A DNA stretch of 64,000 bases from Diphasiastrum complanatum. Its lineage: Eukaryota > Streptophyta > Lycopodiopsida > Lycopodiales > Lycopodiaceae. Positions within the stretch are counted from its first letter, which is position 1. Each line of letters begins with the position of its first letter. The DNA lies in contig CM055100.1 in the NCBI GenBank assembly GCA_029204225.1, positions 48,880,877-48,944,876 of the forward strand, read 5' to 3'. The translations under genes and the position numbers were made by a program. The notes under the pieces are model-generated. The model made no database searches, was not told the DNA's origin, and worked only from the letters and a program-made list of their open reading frames with translations. This document shows positions 1-10,395 of the stretch, in pieces.

Positions 1-380
1 CCTTGATCTGGTTGAAATCCCCCTGCTGCCTGCTGGCTCTGATCTTGGCTGGTACTAGCCTGTGCAGCGTCAAAATTAGGTGGCGGTGGAATTGCCATGG
101 GGGTGGGCTGGGCCTTCATTTCCATGTATTTCTGGCATGCCTTGAGGGCTTGCTTGGCTTGGGTGAGCTCTTGAGTTGTGCTTGCCCGATACTTATTGAA
201 TTTCGCCTGGTAGCCGTTGAGGGTTTGGCTATAAATCTGCACCTGACGTCGTAGAAGATTCATCTCTGATTGGAAAAGCGGCCTTGTGTCCGGTGCAGAT
301 TGAGCTAACTAGACGAGCTTCTCGTCTTGTAAGGCTTTAACCTCCGTCCCCAAGCGCGTGTTCTCTGCTTTCAAAAGTGT
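1..380 (-). pseudogene. C-terminal coiled-coil part of the extra gypsy ORF
   Basis: On the minus strand an open stretch continues the protein encoded at 1667-384 in another frame. It is rich in Gln, Lys, Glu and Ala heptads (for example KYRASTTQELTQAKQALKA), then becomes Pro-rich and Gln-rich. One in-frame stop lies near 318. The window cuts it off. I do not recognise a family. The pattern fits a structural coiled-coil protein rather than an enzyme. Confidence 0.5.
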
Positions 381-383
381 AAG

Positions 384-1667
384 TTACACTTGGATGGGGG
401 CAAGCCGTTGGGATGCTTCATCTTGAAGCTCCCGCACCTTTGTGGAGGCCTCAATCAGCACTTTGGAGAGGCTTTGAATATATTTGTTTAGGCCCTCCTC
501 CTTCTGCTGCAGCTTGGCAATCTCCTTGTGCCCTGCTTGTTCATGTTGCTGAGCCAGAATCAGCTCTTGCTGCAGCTTGGTGAGGTCTGCTCGCAACTGT
601 GTATTACTCGTTGCCAACTGTAGTACCCTGCTTTCCAGAATAGCTTTGGCTGCTATCGCATCCAGGATGTATTTTTCTAGGGTCTGGTACGCTGTCATTA
701 GATCCGTGGGAGCAGCTAGTACACTGGCACTGGCAGGGGCTTGTGTTGTATCGGCCCCGATGACTTGTGGAATTCTGTCGTCATTGTCTTCGATCAGATT
801 TTCATTTTTCCTAATGCCATCTAGGACGGTAGGGTCAGTCCGATCTGGTGATGCTACAAAAACTGTTTGTACAAATGCGTCATCAGACAGCGGTTGGCTG
901 CCCTCGGCAACCTTTGGCGAAGCGGGTGGGGTGTGAGAAACAACTGTGGAAACATGGGTGAGGACGGTTTGTCTGAACGAGGGGATGGGAGGAACAGTGG
1001 GGAACTGAAGGGTGGTGTGGAGTATGGAAGAAGGTGAGGATGGAGCAGAAAGTGTCTGGCGTGGGGGTGAAAAATTGATAACTTGCATCCATGCTAGAGT
1101 GTTGGGGGACAGTTGCGAATCAGAAGGGTTGAATGTGAGAGGAGCAACGGTGGTGGCAGGAGTAATGGAGGATGCGATGGTGATGGATGGATCAGTGGAC
1201 ACTGGAAGAGAAGTAGGAGTGGTATCAACAGAAGAAACGAGGATGGAGACAGAAACAGATGTGGATGGAATAGGAAGACAGGTAGCGACAACATAAACTA
1301 GAGTGGGGGATTGCACGGAAGAAGAAGTGGCGGTGGTTGATGGAGTAGTTAGTGCTACAGTGGAGACACGTCTTTGGGCAACAGGTGGAGATGTGGATGT
1401 AGAGGTAGCGCCACACATTCGTTTGCTGGCCGTTGTGTTAATGACTGCAGGTTGGGAGGAGGTAGATGCTTGAGATGGTGGGTAAAGGTTAGTATGTGGA
1501 ACAAGGGTAGACAAGAGAGATGAGCATTGGAAACCATGCACTTTTGCCTCGAGAAGTGCGTAGACAAAGTTACACAACAGGGGGCCTGCTGGGATTCGCT
1601 CACAGTTGTTGGGTTTGATGGAGTTTGTTAGTTCTCGAATAAGGAAGCTATGCCAGTCGTATGGCAC
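384..1667 (-). CDS. Extra ORF after gypsy pol: Ser/Thr/Pro-rich protein with C-terminal coiled coil
   Basis: A 427-residue open frame lies on the element's coding strand. About residues 1-50 are globular. Residues 60-310 are low-complexity Ser/Thr/Pro/Val. From about residue 330 there is a heptad-type coiled coil with many Gln, Leu, Lys and Glu (LATSNTQLRADLTKLQQELI). It follows integrase, the position where env-like or other extra ORFs occur in some plant gypsy lineages. I see no signal peptide or strong membrane segment, so an envelope role is not supported. It is the middle of a longer frame that began at 2229 and has been broken by frameshifts. Confidence 0.55.
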   Translation of the reverse strand: MPYDWHSFLIRELTNSIKPNNCERIPAGPLLCNFVYALLEAKVHGFQCSSLLSTLVPHTNLYPPSQASTSSQPAVINTTASKRMCGATSTSTSPPVAQRRVSTVALTTPSTTATSSSVQSPTLVYVVATCLPIPSTSVSVSILVSSVDTTPTSLPVSTDPSITIASSITPATTVAPLTFNPSDSQLSPNTLAWMQVINFSPPRQTLSAPSSPSSILHTTLQFPTVPPIPSFRQTVLTHVSTVVSHTPPASPKVAEGSQPLSDDAFVQTVFVASPDRTDPTVLDGIRKNENLIEDNDDRIPQVIGADTTQAPASASVLAAPTDLMTAYQTLEKYILDAIAAKAILESRVLQLATSNTQLRADLTKLQQELILAQQHEQAGHKEIAKLQQKEEGLNKYIQSLSKVLIEASTKVRELQDEASQRLAPIQV

Positions 1668-1878
1668 AACGGAGGGGTTAGGAAATTCAGAATGGATTCC
1701 ACTATCTGACTCAGCAGCGTAGACTGGATTCTGTCCTTGCGAAATGTTGAAATAACCAGAAAGTTATTCAACAGATGCGCAACTGCCTGAATGACGCGTT
1801 CCGTGATAGCTTCTTTCAGGTAACCATTGTTAGTCAGGATGGAGGTTTCTGGTGTGGTTTGAGTGACGAATGGTTTGA

Positions 1879-2229
1879 TCAGAGCATGGCGTGGCGATGG
1901 GAGATGGGTTGACGATCACCGGACATAATGCCAATGGTGATCATCGAGTCGACGTTAATCCTGACCTTGTACGTGGTACCTTGGTACAAGAAGTGGAAAC
2001 AAGCCTTGTCGTCGTCCCAGGTGGCGTAAGCGTGAAGGGCGAGGCCCATGTTAATCTCAGAATGGAAGAGCATCGAGTAAAAACCCATTGCTTCAAGGAG
2101 TGGGTCGGCTGTCTGCAGCCATGGTTGGATCAGAGTGTCAGAGGGTAGAGGCCAAATCTGCGTGGCCTCGGGGATGTCACGCTGGATCACATGTTTGGCG
2201 CCAGAGTCTTCAGAGGATGAGGAGGCCAT
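1879..2229 (-). CDS. N-terminal part of the extra gypsy ORF
   Basis: A 116-residue frame starts MASSSSEDSGAKHVIQRD and is followed in a shifted frame (1878-1668) by more coding-like sequence that leads into the 427-residue ORF. The three segments look like one broken protein of at least 800 residues. It contains a compact, hydrophobic region (residues 45-100) without a motif I recognise. The start is chosen as the first Met after the non-coding spacer. It is probably an accessory retrotransposon protein of unknown role. Confidence 0.5.
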   Translation of the reverse strand: MASSSSEDSGAKHVIQRDIPEATQIWPLPSDTLIQPWLQTADPLLEAMGFYSMLFHSEINMGLALHAYATWDDDKACFHFLYQGTTYKVRINVDSMITIGIMSGDRQPISHRHAML

Positions 2230-3359
2230 GTTAACAATGATGATTAGTGGTCGAAAAAGTCGGAAAAGTAGAAAAAATGGTGGAAAATGAAAAAAGATGT
2301 GGAAACAGTAGAAAACTAAGAATAATGAGTGTTGGATGACAATGATTGTAGTCTAGAGCGCAGATCGGTGATTAATATGAGCAGATGATAGCCGGTAGAA
2401 AGTTTGGTTGAAAACAGAAAACTTGGTATTTCCAGTGGAAATTTCGGCAGAGCTTCGCTAGCAAAGGTGACAAATGACTCAAATTCAGTCCTTATACAGC
2501 GGAATTTAGAGTGCGTATTAGGTGAGATTCAATTTCCCTTGTTCAGTTCCACCCAAATTTTGGCAGGCACCTTCTTCACAAAATTCTAAGACCTCAGGGA
2601 AGTTTGCAAGAGTTCAGAAGCTTATTTGACTGCCATGCGAAGGTTCTGCGAGGGTTGAGGCTGTATGTGAGGGTTCAACTCTCGCAAGAAGTGATCTCTC
2701 GCACAACTTGTTCCTGTGATTAGATTTTCAAGATCAGACCATGTAGGCATGCTAATTTTATTGCTCTGATTTAGACACCTTACGAGAGTTGGTAAGTTGA
2801 TCTTGATGCTCTGCGAGGGTTCTGAAAATTTTGCTTATGAAAACTCTCGTATACACTACAAAATGATGATTCCTCCATCAGGAACTCTCGCAAAGATTTT
2901 CATGGATGCATCTAGGTCAGATCTGGTGACTGTCCAATTTTCAAGAGCTATCTCCCATGGGATCTCAAAAAATCATGAAAAAAGTGCTCCTTCAAAGTGT
3001 TTTTTGACGAGATCTTGAGATTTTCTGATTTTTAACTTTTGTAAACTGGTAATCAACTTCATTCAGGCTTGATCTGACTGTTGGTAGTGCTCAAGAAGTT
3101 CTGATGGATTCTTGGTAGTAGATCCCTCAGTCAATCTGATGATCTGCTTCCTTTTTGACCCTATCAGGATCTGGATCCTCCTTGGATTCTGATGGATTTC
3201 TCTGATCTTGCCAAATTTGGCTGAATCTTGATGGATTTAGCTTGAGCAACTTAGCTTTTTGTAACGTGCCACCCCCAATCTAGATCTATCTTACTGTGGT
3301 GGCCAGTACTTGTGCAACCGGCTACCGTTGATGGGTGTGTCGAAGGGCTTCCCATCAAG
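2230..3359 (-). repeat. Spacer between gypsy integrase and extra ORF, with leader-like repeats
   Basis: This 1.1 kb segment has no convincing gene. It contains repeated short motifs of the type aactctcgcaag and ctctgcgagggtt (for example near 2640, 2670, 2690, 2785, 2812, 2843 and 2882). The same motifs fill the 5' leader of this element at 12400-13160. The segment may therefore be a duplicated leader or the control region of the downstream ORF. Confidence 0.55.
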
Positions 3360-3824
3360 CTATTCTAAGTTCACGGCCCCATGATTAAGAATTTCCTTGA
3401 TCCTATAAGGACCTTCGCCCGTGAATTTTAACTTCCCCTTGATCGCCTTGGTTTTATACATTAAGACCAGATCTCCTGAACGAAGATCCTTCTTTTGTAA
3501 TCTGCGATCATGCCAAGCTTTGCGTCTTTCCTTTTTAGCTGTCAGTGCATGCACAACTAGTAAGCGTGTTTCACAGAGTTTATGTAGAGCTTCGTGGCAT
3601 AGCTGTAGAGATTTGGACTCATTAAGACGTTGCGCGGTGGCAATCCTTAATGAAGAAACTAAAAACTCTACTGGCATCATAGCATCCTGACCATATACCA
3701 ATTGGAAGGGTGTTTGATCAGTGTTCCCTTTATATATTGTCCTGAATGCCCACAGTGCAGCATGCAGCTTGTGTTCCCAATCTGATCTGCTAGCTTCAAC
3801 TATTTTTGTGAGCATGCTACACAT
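3360..3824 (-). pseudogene. Gypsy integrase, C-terminal part
   Basis: This 154-residue frame holds the end of an rve-type integrase and the following linker. It contains the family signatures WAFRTIYKGNTDQTPFQLVYG and, further on, GDLVLMYK and KGKLKFTGEGPYRI. It continues in frame from the ORF at 4394-3840, separated only by one stop codon. Integrase joins the cDNA copy to host DNA. The domain is incomplete because its N-terminal part is deleted. Confidence 0.85.
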
Positions 3825-3839
3825 GATCTTATTGGATGA

Positions 3840-4394
3840 TTATGCTTGCCCATTACCACGAGGATAATAAGACGTACTGGTTCTATGGATCACGAAGAAT
3901 TTTTCCAACAGGACCTTGATGGTCTCGTTGATGAAATGGCTTCCGCGATCACTGACTAATTCCACCGGACACCCGAAGCGCACAATGACATTTTCATAAC
4001 GGAACTTGGCAGTGGTCCTAGCATCAGCTACTCTTACTGCCTTGGCTTTGACCCATTTGGTGAGGTAGTCTGTATCTGAGTCCAACTTGATTGACTTCAA
4101 GGAATCCAACACCTTCTTTTTGTCCTTTTTTGTCATTTTGGTGGGTTCATCCTTGTTGTCTTTCTTCGGGACTGCTGTTATATTCGCCTCATGGTTGCGA
4201 ATATCAATGTCTACTGTAGCTATTGCCTCTTCAGGTAGGTCACTCCAGCGGATCACCTGGTTGTAGCGTTGCTTTAACTGATTCTTCTTATTCGCAGGTG
4301 TCTTGGGTGGGTCGATCTTTGAGACTTTTGCTATAGCAGACCTTTGTGGTGGTTGAGTTGGTACCTTCTTGGTTCCGTAACGATCTGGGTCCAT
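3840..4394 (-). pseudogene. Gypsy pol remnant: linker fused to integrase core
   Basis: Residues 1 to about 100 are a Lys-rich linker that normally lies between protease and reverse transcriptase. At about residue 103 it jumps directly into an integrase core (DYLTKWVKAKAV, FGCPVELVSDRGSHF, YYPRGNGQA). Reverse transcriptase, RNase H and the zinc-binding N-terminus of integrase are therefore gone, a deletion of well over 1.5 kb judged from family layout. The frame stops right after GQA, where the third catalytic acid of the DDE triad is expected; TAA occupies that codon. Confidence 0.82.
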
Positions 4395-4454
4395 GTGGTA
4401 TAGGACTTGTTCATCAGTTAGCTCAATCTCCTTATTATAAGTTACAGCATGTTG

Positions 4455-4757
4455 CTAGGGGACTAGATCATCGTCCACTGGGTTCTCAATCGGCTTCGTT
4501 GACAGCCATGCTACGTTTATCATATTCACCCCAAATGTGATTGGTGTGTCCATAGTATAACCTTTAAGTGAAGATGTATTCAGTTCTGGATCTGATTCAT
4601 ATTGACATGTTTGGCAGTCAATAGTTGCTAATGCATCTGTCCACCTCATGACATCCGTCTCTGAATGATAGTGACCTCCCTTGGTTGGCCTTGGGCGGTC
4701 AATCGTATGATCTGTCATGGATGATCCGTCATCAGCTTTGGGTGCAATAGGTTTCAC
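4455..4757 (-). pseudogene. Gypsy protease-RT linker, partial
   Basis: A 100-residue open frame lies between the protease region and the fused linker-integrase ORF. It has no catalytic motif. Its place and strand make it part of the same broken polyprotein, downstream of the protease C-terminus (4823). Confidence 0.4.
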
Positions 4758-4822
4758 CGCCCATGTGGTTGGATCTACCTTACAGCCTGTTCTCTGTTCT
4801 CAAAGGCGAGTTTCCCTGTACC

Positions 4823-5400
4823 CTAGTTGTATAGTACTTGCGCAACTCTCAACCATGGTCTTCCCAGTAAAACACGGTATGCAGATGGAGATTCAGGTAT
4901 ATCCATGACCACAAAAGTAATCACATATTGCATGCCTGCTATCTTTACGAGAATATCAGCAACTACACCTTTGGTTTCACACAGGATTGATCTGCTAGCT
5001 TGATGGCGAATCTGGCTGGTTTCAATCCTTGTAATTCCCATTTTTCGTACAAAGTAGTGGAGATCAGATGGACACTTGATCCTCCATCTACCACTGTCGC
5101 CTCGTCTTTGTATCTCTTGTGTTTGATTGGCAAAGTGATGTTGTGTTCTTCACTTTCCCATGCTACTCCGATGTGGAAGATGTTACTTGTTTCATCATAG
5201 CCCGCACAATAGATGGGCTCAGGCGCTACTGGCTCCTCATCCGTGTTGGCCCATTCCGCTAAAAGGCTTTTTGCTTGTGGTGCAATCCGCAGTAGTTCTC
5301 CGAGTGGTAAACTAACGTGGCTTGACAGCAAGAGTGTGACCCTTTCAGTGCATGGTTTCTCAGGCTCCACCATGTGAAAAGGTGGTTCATGTTGGTGCAA
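4823..5400 (-). pseudogene. Gypsy aspartic protease region
   Basis: Two overlapping frames cover a retropepsin-like domain. The active-site turn is seen as ATVVDGGSSVHLIS (ORF 5400-4963). The C-terminal part carries VLLGRPWLR (ORF 5041-4823), typical of plant gypsy proteases. A frameshift near 4970-5040 splits the domain. The enzyme would cleave the Gag-Pol polyprotein in the virus-like particle. As it stands it is broken. Confidence 0.75.
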
Positions 5401-5481
5401 CCGATCATTCTGATCAGTGCGTAGTGGTGAGCCCGTTTGCGGTTCCCATTCGACGCCGACTGGAGGTTCTATGGGATTGTT

Positions 5482-6087
5482 TCATTCTTGCTTTTTTTCC
5501 TCCTCTTGTGCTTTTTGTACCCAGTGTCTTATTTTCTGGTACTGTCTTCTCTCTTCCCTCACATATGGATATGGCGCTGAAGTTGAGGGTTGGTCGTCAG
5601 TGACCGATGGTGGTGGTGAGGGAGCCACTTCCTTTCTCTTCTGTGCTCGTGTAACAGCTAACACAGGAGCATGGTCATGTCGACCTTTCGATGGCATCCC
5701 CGCTGGAACTACTTATTGTTGTATGGCAATGAGGTTAAGAGGTGCACTGGTTCCAGGTTTAAATGAACAATTCTTGAAATAGTGTCCATAACTGCAATCC
5801 CGGCAGGAGGTTGTATGTTGTCCCTTGTAGGAACATTCTGCAATTCTGTGTCCCTCGTAGCATCCGTAGCAGCCGTAATTTCTTCCACCTTGGCGTTGAG
5901 TTTGAGCTGCATAGGCCGAAACATATTCATTTATGGTAGGATCCATAAATGGTTCATCTGGTCCATATCACTGCTGCTGCTCAGGTTGAGGTGGCATTTG
6001 CATTTCTTGTTCCGCTGCTGTCAGGTTTACATGGGCCACTTGTTGATTGGTTGCCCCTGGTGGAGCAGGTAAGGCCATGCATTGTGG
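5482..6087 (-). pseudogene. Gypsy Gag C-terminal zinc-knuckle region
   Basis: Several frames (5946-5713, 5697-5482) continue gag toward protease. Two CCHC-type knuckles are visible, CYGCYEGHRIAEC and CRDCSYGHYFKNC, both with CX2CX3HX4C spacing. A basic, Pro-rich linker follows (KRKEVAPSPPPS). CCHC knuckles bind the RNA genome in Gag. Frameshifts separate this part from the main gag ORF. Confidence 0.7.
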
Positions 6088-7009
6088 TTAATTGGGTGCG
6101 CCGTACCTTGGTGCCGCGTTAGGTGCCCCTTGATGATAAGGATAAGAAGTCTGATAAAGACTTCTCTTCTGTTGAACAACCCTGGGGTTAAACGGACAAA
6201 ATGCCATATCGTGCGATGTTGCATTGCACAGATGGCAGAATCTATGTGTCAGTCTCAGATTTTGCTTTAGTACTGGACACTCGTTCGCTGTATGGTTTTG
6301 CATGCATACTGAACCCCATACATTTTCTCGTTGAGGATACTGCAGCTGGTTTGGTTCCTGTTGATGTGGAGTTACTGCTACAATTCCTTGTAAGGCCTTC
6401 AATTTCTGGTCAAACTGTGCCGTAAGTTGCTCCATCTGCTGTTTGTGTAATTTTGTCATTTGGTCCAATAACAGTTTTGTGGATAGAGCGGATGTGTTTG
6501 ATGATGATGATGCGATCAAGGGAGTAGGAGTGTGGGTGGAAGGATATTCATCGTCAAATCCCTCATCCTCTTCCCTGATGGCATCTTCCATAGCTTCTTG
6601 TAGAGTAGCGTACTGCTCCCGTTGTTTCAGTTCTCTTCTGATGCTTCGTGGTAATCCGGCTAGGAACCACATGATCACCGCATGATCGAGAGTCAGGGCT
6701 GCACTGCACTCGGATTGTAGATGTTTGACCTGATCAATATAGTCTTGGACCCTTTCTCGTTTTCCCATCTTGACTTTGCTTAGTAGGAGAAACGGGTCTT
6801 CCAGGAACTTTCTTGGTTTAAAGCGCATAATGAGAGCCTCTTTAACCGCTTCCCAGGTGGATTTCTCTTCCTCTAACAGGTTGAAAAACCAATCCCAAGC
6901 CACTGCAAGCAAGGACATAGGAAATAGCATCATCTTCTCTGCAGGTGTCCATTCGCCGTAGATTTCACAAGCTTGCTCGTAGATCTGGAGAAATCGGATG
7001 GGATCTGAT
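6088..7009 (-). pseudogene. Gypsy gag (Retrotrans_gag), central part
   Basis: The 281-residue ORF (6933-6088) carries the plant retrotransposon Gag core: LLAVAWDWFFNLLEEE, then FLEDPFLLLSKVK and VQDYIDQVKHLQ, then a Gln-rich linker and a CCHC knuckle (CHLCNATSHDMAFC). Coding sequence runs on upstream to 7009, where the copia element interrupts it. Skipping that element and one TSD copy puts the reading frame in phase with the gag segment at 12174-11978. Gag forms the particle shell. Confidence 0.85.
7005..7009. other. Target site duplication, left copy (CTGAT)
   Basis: CTGAT lies directly before the left LTR and again directly after the right LTR (11973-11977). Five bases is the usual duplication size for copia elements. 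Confidence 0.92.
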
Positions 7010-7829
7010 TGTTGAATTTCACACGTGTGGATTGTCCACTACATGTACTTGTGATCTCCTAAGGTGTGTAGATGCACCAAGATCAAGACTAGATTGAGAT
7101 TCAAGATCTATCTTTGATTTTATGGCAAAAACACACTACTACATGCATTCAATCACTTCCAACTCTCACTCACACGTGTAGGAAGTGTTCCAAAAGTATT
7201 CTAAGTAAGAACAAGCTGCTCTCCTTGGGTAGAGAGAGAAAAACCATCATGAGCTCTCAGGTAGAGAGAGAAATCTAGAAATTCAATGACACTCAAAATC
7301 CACTCAATCTCAAAATCAATTAGATCCAAAAGGAGGAGTACAATGATACTAATAGATTCATGAGCTACCACTATGCTTAACTATGATTGGATCACACTTT
7401 GCCACCTCTTAATCCTATTGGACCATTGATCCATGCACCTCTAAATTCTATTGGACTATATTCAAGCACACCTCAATTTTCTATTGGACCTCACAAGGTT
7501 CCACCTCTAAATCCTATTGGACCTCTTAAGCTTCATCAAACAAAATCATGACACTTGTCTACACTCTAATTGGCACAAGTTTGGCTCTATTTTGGCTCAA
7601 TATTGGCATTACAAGTGGAAATGGATAATTTGCCATCTATGCCAAATTTGACCCTATCAACATCCTACACCTAAATGCTTGACTATGAAATTCTATGAGA
7701 CCCCTATATCAAACATTTTGATTTACTTTACAATTCTCCACACGTGGGAACATCCTCCACACATGTGAGATTCACTTACAAACTTCTATCATAAAAAATA
7801 CCAAGCTAGATTCTTGCCAATTTCTCACA
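7010..7829 (-). repeat. 3' LTR of the nested copia element
   Basis: It is 820 bp, starts TGTTGAATTTC and ends TTTCTCACA on the plus strand. It matches 11153-11972 along its whole length. Several CACGTG-like sites (cacacgtgtg, cacacgtggg) lie in both copies. Confidence 0.93.
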
Positions 7830-7840
7830 CTCCTCCTCAA
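7830..7840 (-). other. Polypurine tract of the nested copia element
   Basis: On the minus strand TTGAGGAGGAG directly abuts the LTR start TGTGAG. This is the expected primer site for plus-strand cDNA. Confidence 0.85.
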
Positions 7841-7864
7841 AAAATAGCTTGGAAAGGTACTAGA

Positions 7865-8392
7865 TCACTTGAGAAGTTTGTAAATCTTTTTGAGTGGATC
7901 CTTTGGTATGCATAAGAAGTGAAGATCAGCCAAGGGATCCATCATAGCAACACCCTCACCATATCCATGATAAGATCTCTTTGGTAGAGATCTCTTGCCA
8001 ATGCCTTTGTCAACATATGAGAGCCTCTTAGGCTCGGATCTATCTCTCATGGATCTTCTTGGTGAAAAAATCCGAGGAGAGTCTTCTTCAAATCTCGACC
8101 CCATCACATCATGATTGTCTTCAAAATCAATAATTGATGATGCATCCATATATTTCTTGATCTCGGCCTCTTCAAATGATGAGTGTTGATCTTCATGAAA
8201 GACAACATCTCTACTTTCAATAACTTGAGAAGTAGAGAGTATAAAGACTCTATAGGCCTTCTTGGTGGATGAGTATCCAACCATGATCCCTTTGCATGCA
8301 CTAGGATCTTCCTTCTTCCTTGTTTTCAAGGGAATATGGACAAAGCATAAGCATCCAAAAACTCTAAGGTGATCAACCTTAGGCTTCTTCAA
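7865..8392 (-). pseudogene. Copia integrase C-terminal region
   Basis: This 175-residue frame carries the conserved region after the integrase core (VDHLRVFGCLCFVHIP, GIMVGYSSTKKAYRVF, SRDVVFHE) and an RRSMRDRSEPKRL basic stretch. It ends before any reverse transcriptase motif. A stop lies upstream at the FWG-AINCANYL junction (8474), separating it from the core. The missing RT distinguishes this element from the complete family layout. Confidence 0.82.
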
Positions 8393-8473
8393 AAATAAGA
8401 TTTCATATGGTGACTTTCCTCCAAGAGCTATATGTGGGAGCCTATTGCAAAGATAATTTGCACAATTAATGGC

Positions 8474-9616
8474 TTATCCCCAAAAATCTTTGGGCAAAGA
8501 TGCCTCAATTCTCATAGATTTTGCACATTCACATAGAGATCTATTCTTTCTCTCGGCCACTCCATTTTGAGATGGAGAGTAGGCACAAGAAAACTCTCTT
8601 TTAATGCCTTCAAGCTCACAAAAGTCTTGAAATTTATTGGAGATATATTCACCACCTCCATCACTTCTAAGAGCTTCAATCTTGAATGAGAATTGCTTCT
8701 CTACATAAGCTTTGAAAATAAGGAAATGATCAAACACCATAGATTTTGAAGCAAGAAGATATATCCAAGTGAATCTTGTGTAATCATCAATGAAAGTAAC
8801 AAAACAAGTGGCTCCTCCCTTGCTTGTAGTTGATGAGAAATGCACATCCGAGTGGATTAACTCCAAAGGATGCTTGCTTTTGATAGAAGATCTTGTAAAT
8901 GGCTTTTTGTGAGATTTAGCAATAGCACAAGCCTCACAAGGCTTGATCTTCTTGGAGAATGACTTTGGCAAGCCAATAGCTTTGGATTCTTTGATCATAG
9001 AGAGCATGGATTTGTAGTTGGGATGTCCCAACCTCCTATGCCATAATTCCTCCATAGAGAGCTTGTTCACAAGAGCAACATTACAAGCATTCACATACTC
9101 ATTTGGATCTAGTTTATAGATGCCACCAAATCTAGATCCTAATGCAAGTATCTCATCATTCTTCTTGATAGTGCAAGTATCAACATTGAATTTTACATCA
9201 AGGCCATTATCAAGCAATTGGCCAACACTAATAAGATTCTTGGTAAGCTTAGGTACATAAAGAACTCTAGAGAGAGAAAGAACTTTAGAGGATGCAAGCT
9301 TCAAGGGAATGTTCCCTATGCCTTCAATAGGACATTCAAAATCATTTGCAGTGTATATTGATTTCTTCACTCCATCATAAGGTGCAATAGAAGAGAAAGA
9401 GTTCTTGGAGCTACACATATGTGAAGAGGCTCCACTATCAATATACCATAGGCCGTCCTTCTTGAAAGGAGTAGATGAGAAACTAGAGACCATAAGAGAT
9501 CCCTCTCCATCACTTGCAATAGTGTCTTCCTTCTCATTGGTAATATTGGCTTGAGTTGATTCTTCTTTTTGAAGCAATTGGTGGCATAATGACCTTTCTT
9601 GCCACAATAAAAGCAC
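8474..9616 (-). CDS. Copia protease and integrase core
   Basis: This 380-residue frame contains the protease active site in WYIDSGASSHM (about residue 60), the GAG-pre-integrase HHCC zinc motif (WHRRLGHPNY, then CEACAIAKSHKKPF) and an integrase core with the catalytic acids in HSDVHFSS, LRSDGGGEYISN and QNGVAERKNRSLC. All three DDE positions are present. It overlaps the gag ORF by 250 bases in the -1 frame. The frame ends with a TAA just after FWG. Confidence 0.88.
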   Translation of the reverse strand: MLLLWQERSLCHQLLQKEESTQANITNEKEDTIASDGEGSLMVSSFSSTPFKKDGLWYIDSGASSHMCSSKNSFSSIAPYDGVKKSIYTANDFECPIEGIGNIPLKLASSKVLSLSRVLYVPKLTKNLISVGQLLDNGLDVKFNVDTCTIKKNDEILALGSRFGGIYKLDPNEYVNACNVALVNKLSMEELWHRRLGHPNYKSMLSMIKESKAIGLPKSFSKKIKPCEACAIAKSHKKPFTRSSIKSKHPLELIHSDVHFSSTTSKGGATCFVTFIDDYTRFTWIYLLASKSMVFDHFLIFKAYVEKQFSFKIEALRSDGGGEYISNKFQDFCELEGIKREFSCAYSPSQNGVAERKNRSLCECAKSMRIEASLPKDFWG

Positions 9617-10395
9617 TTGATCTTCTTCTTCTTCTTGAGCTTGGATGATGAAGCATTAGAAGAATCATCTTCCTCCTCATCTTTGTCTTTGGATTTAACT
9701 TTGTCCTTGCTTGAGGATTGTTGATGTTGGTTCTTGCTCCTCTCTTTGTGCTTATCCTTGGCAAAAAGAGCTTTGCCATCATTATGAGTGAGAGAAAGCT
9801 TGTCCATCCTCAAGAGCTTATACTCTTGTCTTGATTCTTCTGAAATTAGCACACTTTGGAGAGCCTCCAAACTTGGTAGCTCCTCCTTAATGGCATAGGA
9901 TTGGACAAGATTATCAAATTCACTTCTCAAGCCATTGAGAATGACTTGAACTAGCTCATTTTGATTGATGGAATCACCAATACAAGCAAGCTCTCTATGA
10001 ATATCTTTTACTCTCAAAACATAACTAGATGCACTCTCATCACTCTTTTGGCTACTTTGAAAGATTTGATTCCTAAGAGTGAGAAGCCTAGAGGTATTCT
10101 TAGCCTCATAGATAGTCTTGAGACAATCCCAAGCTTCTTTGGCTGTTGTACAAGTACCTATCTCCCTCAATATCTCATTACAGACATTCATCTTAATGTA
10201 GTGGAGAGCCATCCTAGCTCTCTTTTTGTATTTTTGAACCTCTTGAACAACTTGTGGTTCTTCTTCAAGGCCAAGAACTATGTCCATCACGTCTTGAAGG
10301 ATCAAGATGGACTCCATCCTCATTTTCCAAATTGAATAATTTGAAGTGGTCAATCTTTCACTTGGTTCCAACAAGGATGAACCCATTGAAGTCAT
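9367..10395 (-). CDS. Copia Gag (UBN2-type) with zinc knuckle
   Basis: This 342-residue frame starts MTSMGSSLLEPSERL and shows the plant copia Gag pattern: NYSIWKMRMESILI, ALHYIKMNV, AKEAWDCLKTIYE, LTLRNQIFQS and LVQVILNGLRSEFDNL. A CCHC knuckle (CFYCGKKGHYATNC) lies near residue 265. After the knuckle the frame leaves the conserved polyprotein. An A-rich stretch (caaaaagaagaa) at the frame change suggests a 1-base indel, or less likely a programmed -1 slip. Confidence 0.88.
   Translation of the reverse strand: MTSMGSSLLEPSERLTTSNYSIWKMRMESILILQDVMDIVLGLEEEPQVVQEVQKYKKRARMALHYIKMNVCNEILREIGTCTTAKEAWDCLKTIYEAKNTSRLLTLRNQIFQSSQKSDESASSYVLRVKDIHRELACIGDSINQNELVQVILNGLRSEFDNLVQSYAIKEELPSLEALQSVLISEESRQEYKLLRMDKLSLTHNDGKALFAKDKHKERSKNQHQQSSSKDKVKSKDKDEEEDDSSNASSSKLKKKKKIKCFYCGKKGHYATNCFKKKNQLKPILPMRRKTLLQVMERDLLWSLVSHLLLSRRTAYGILIVEPLHICVAPRTLSLLLHLMME

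Noticed and set aside
384-1667. Envelope protein in the gypsy element
   Set aside because: Position fits, but there is no signal peptide, cleavage site or membrane anchor.
9367-9616. Programmed -1 frameshift between gag and pol of the nested copia
   Set aside because: The A-rich site is not a canonical slippery heptamer and copia elements usually have one ORF; an indel is simpler.
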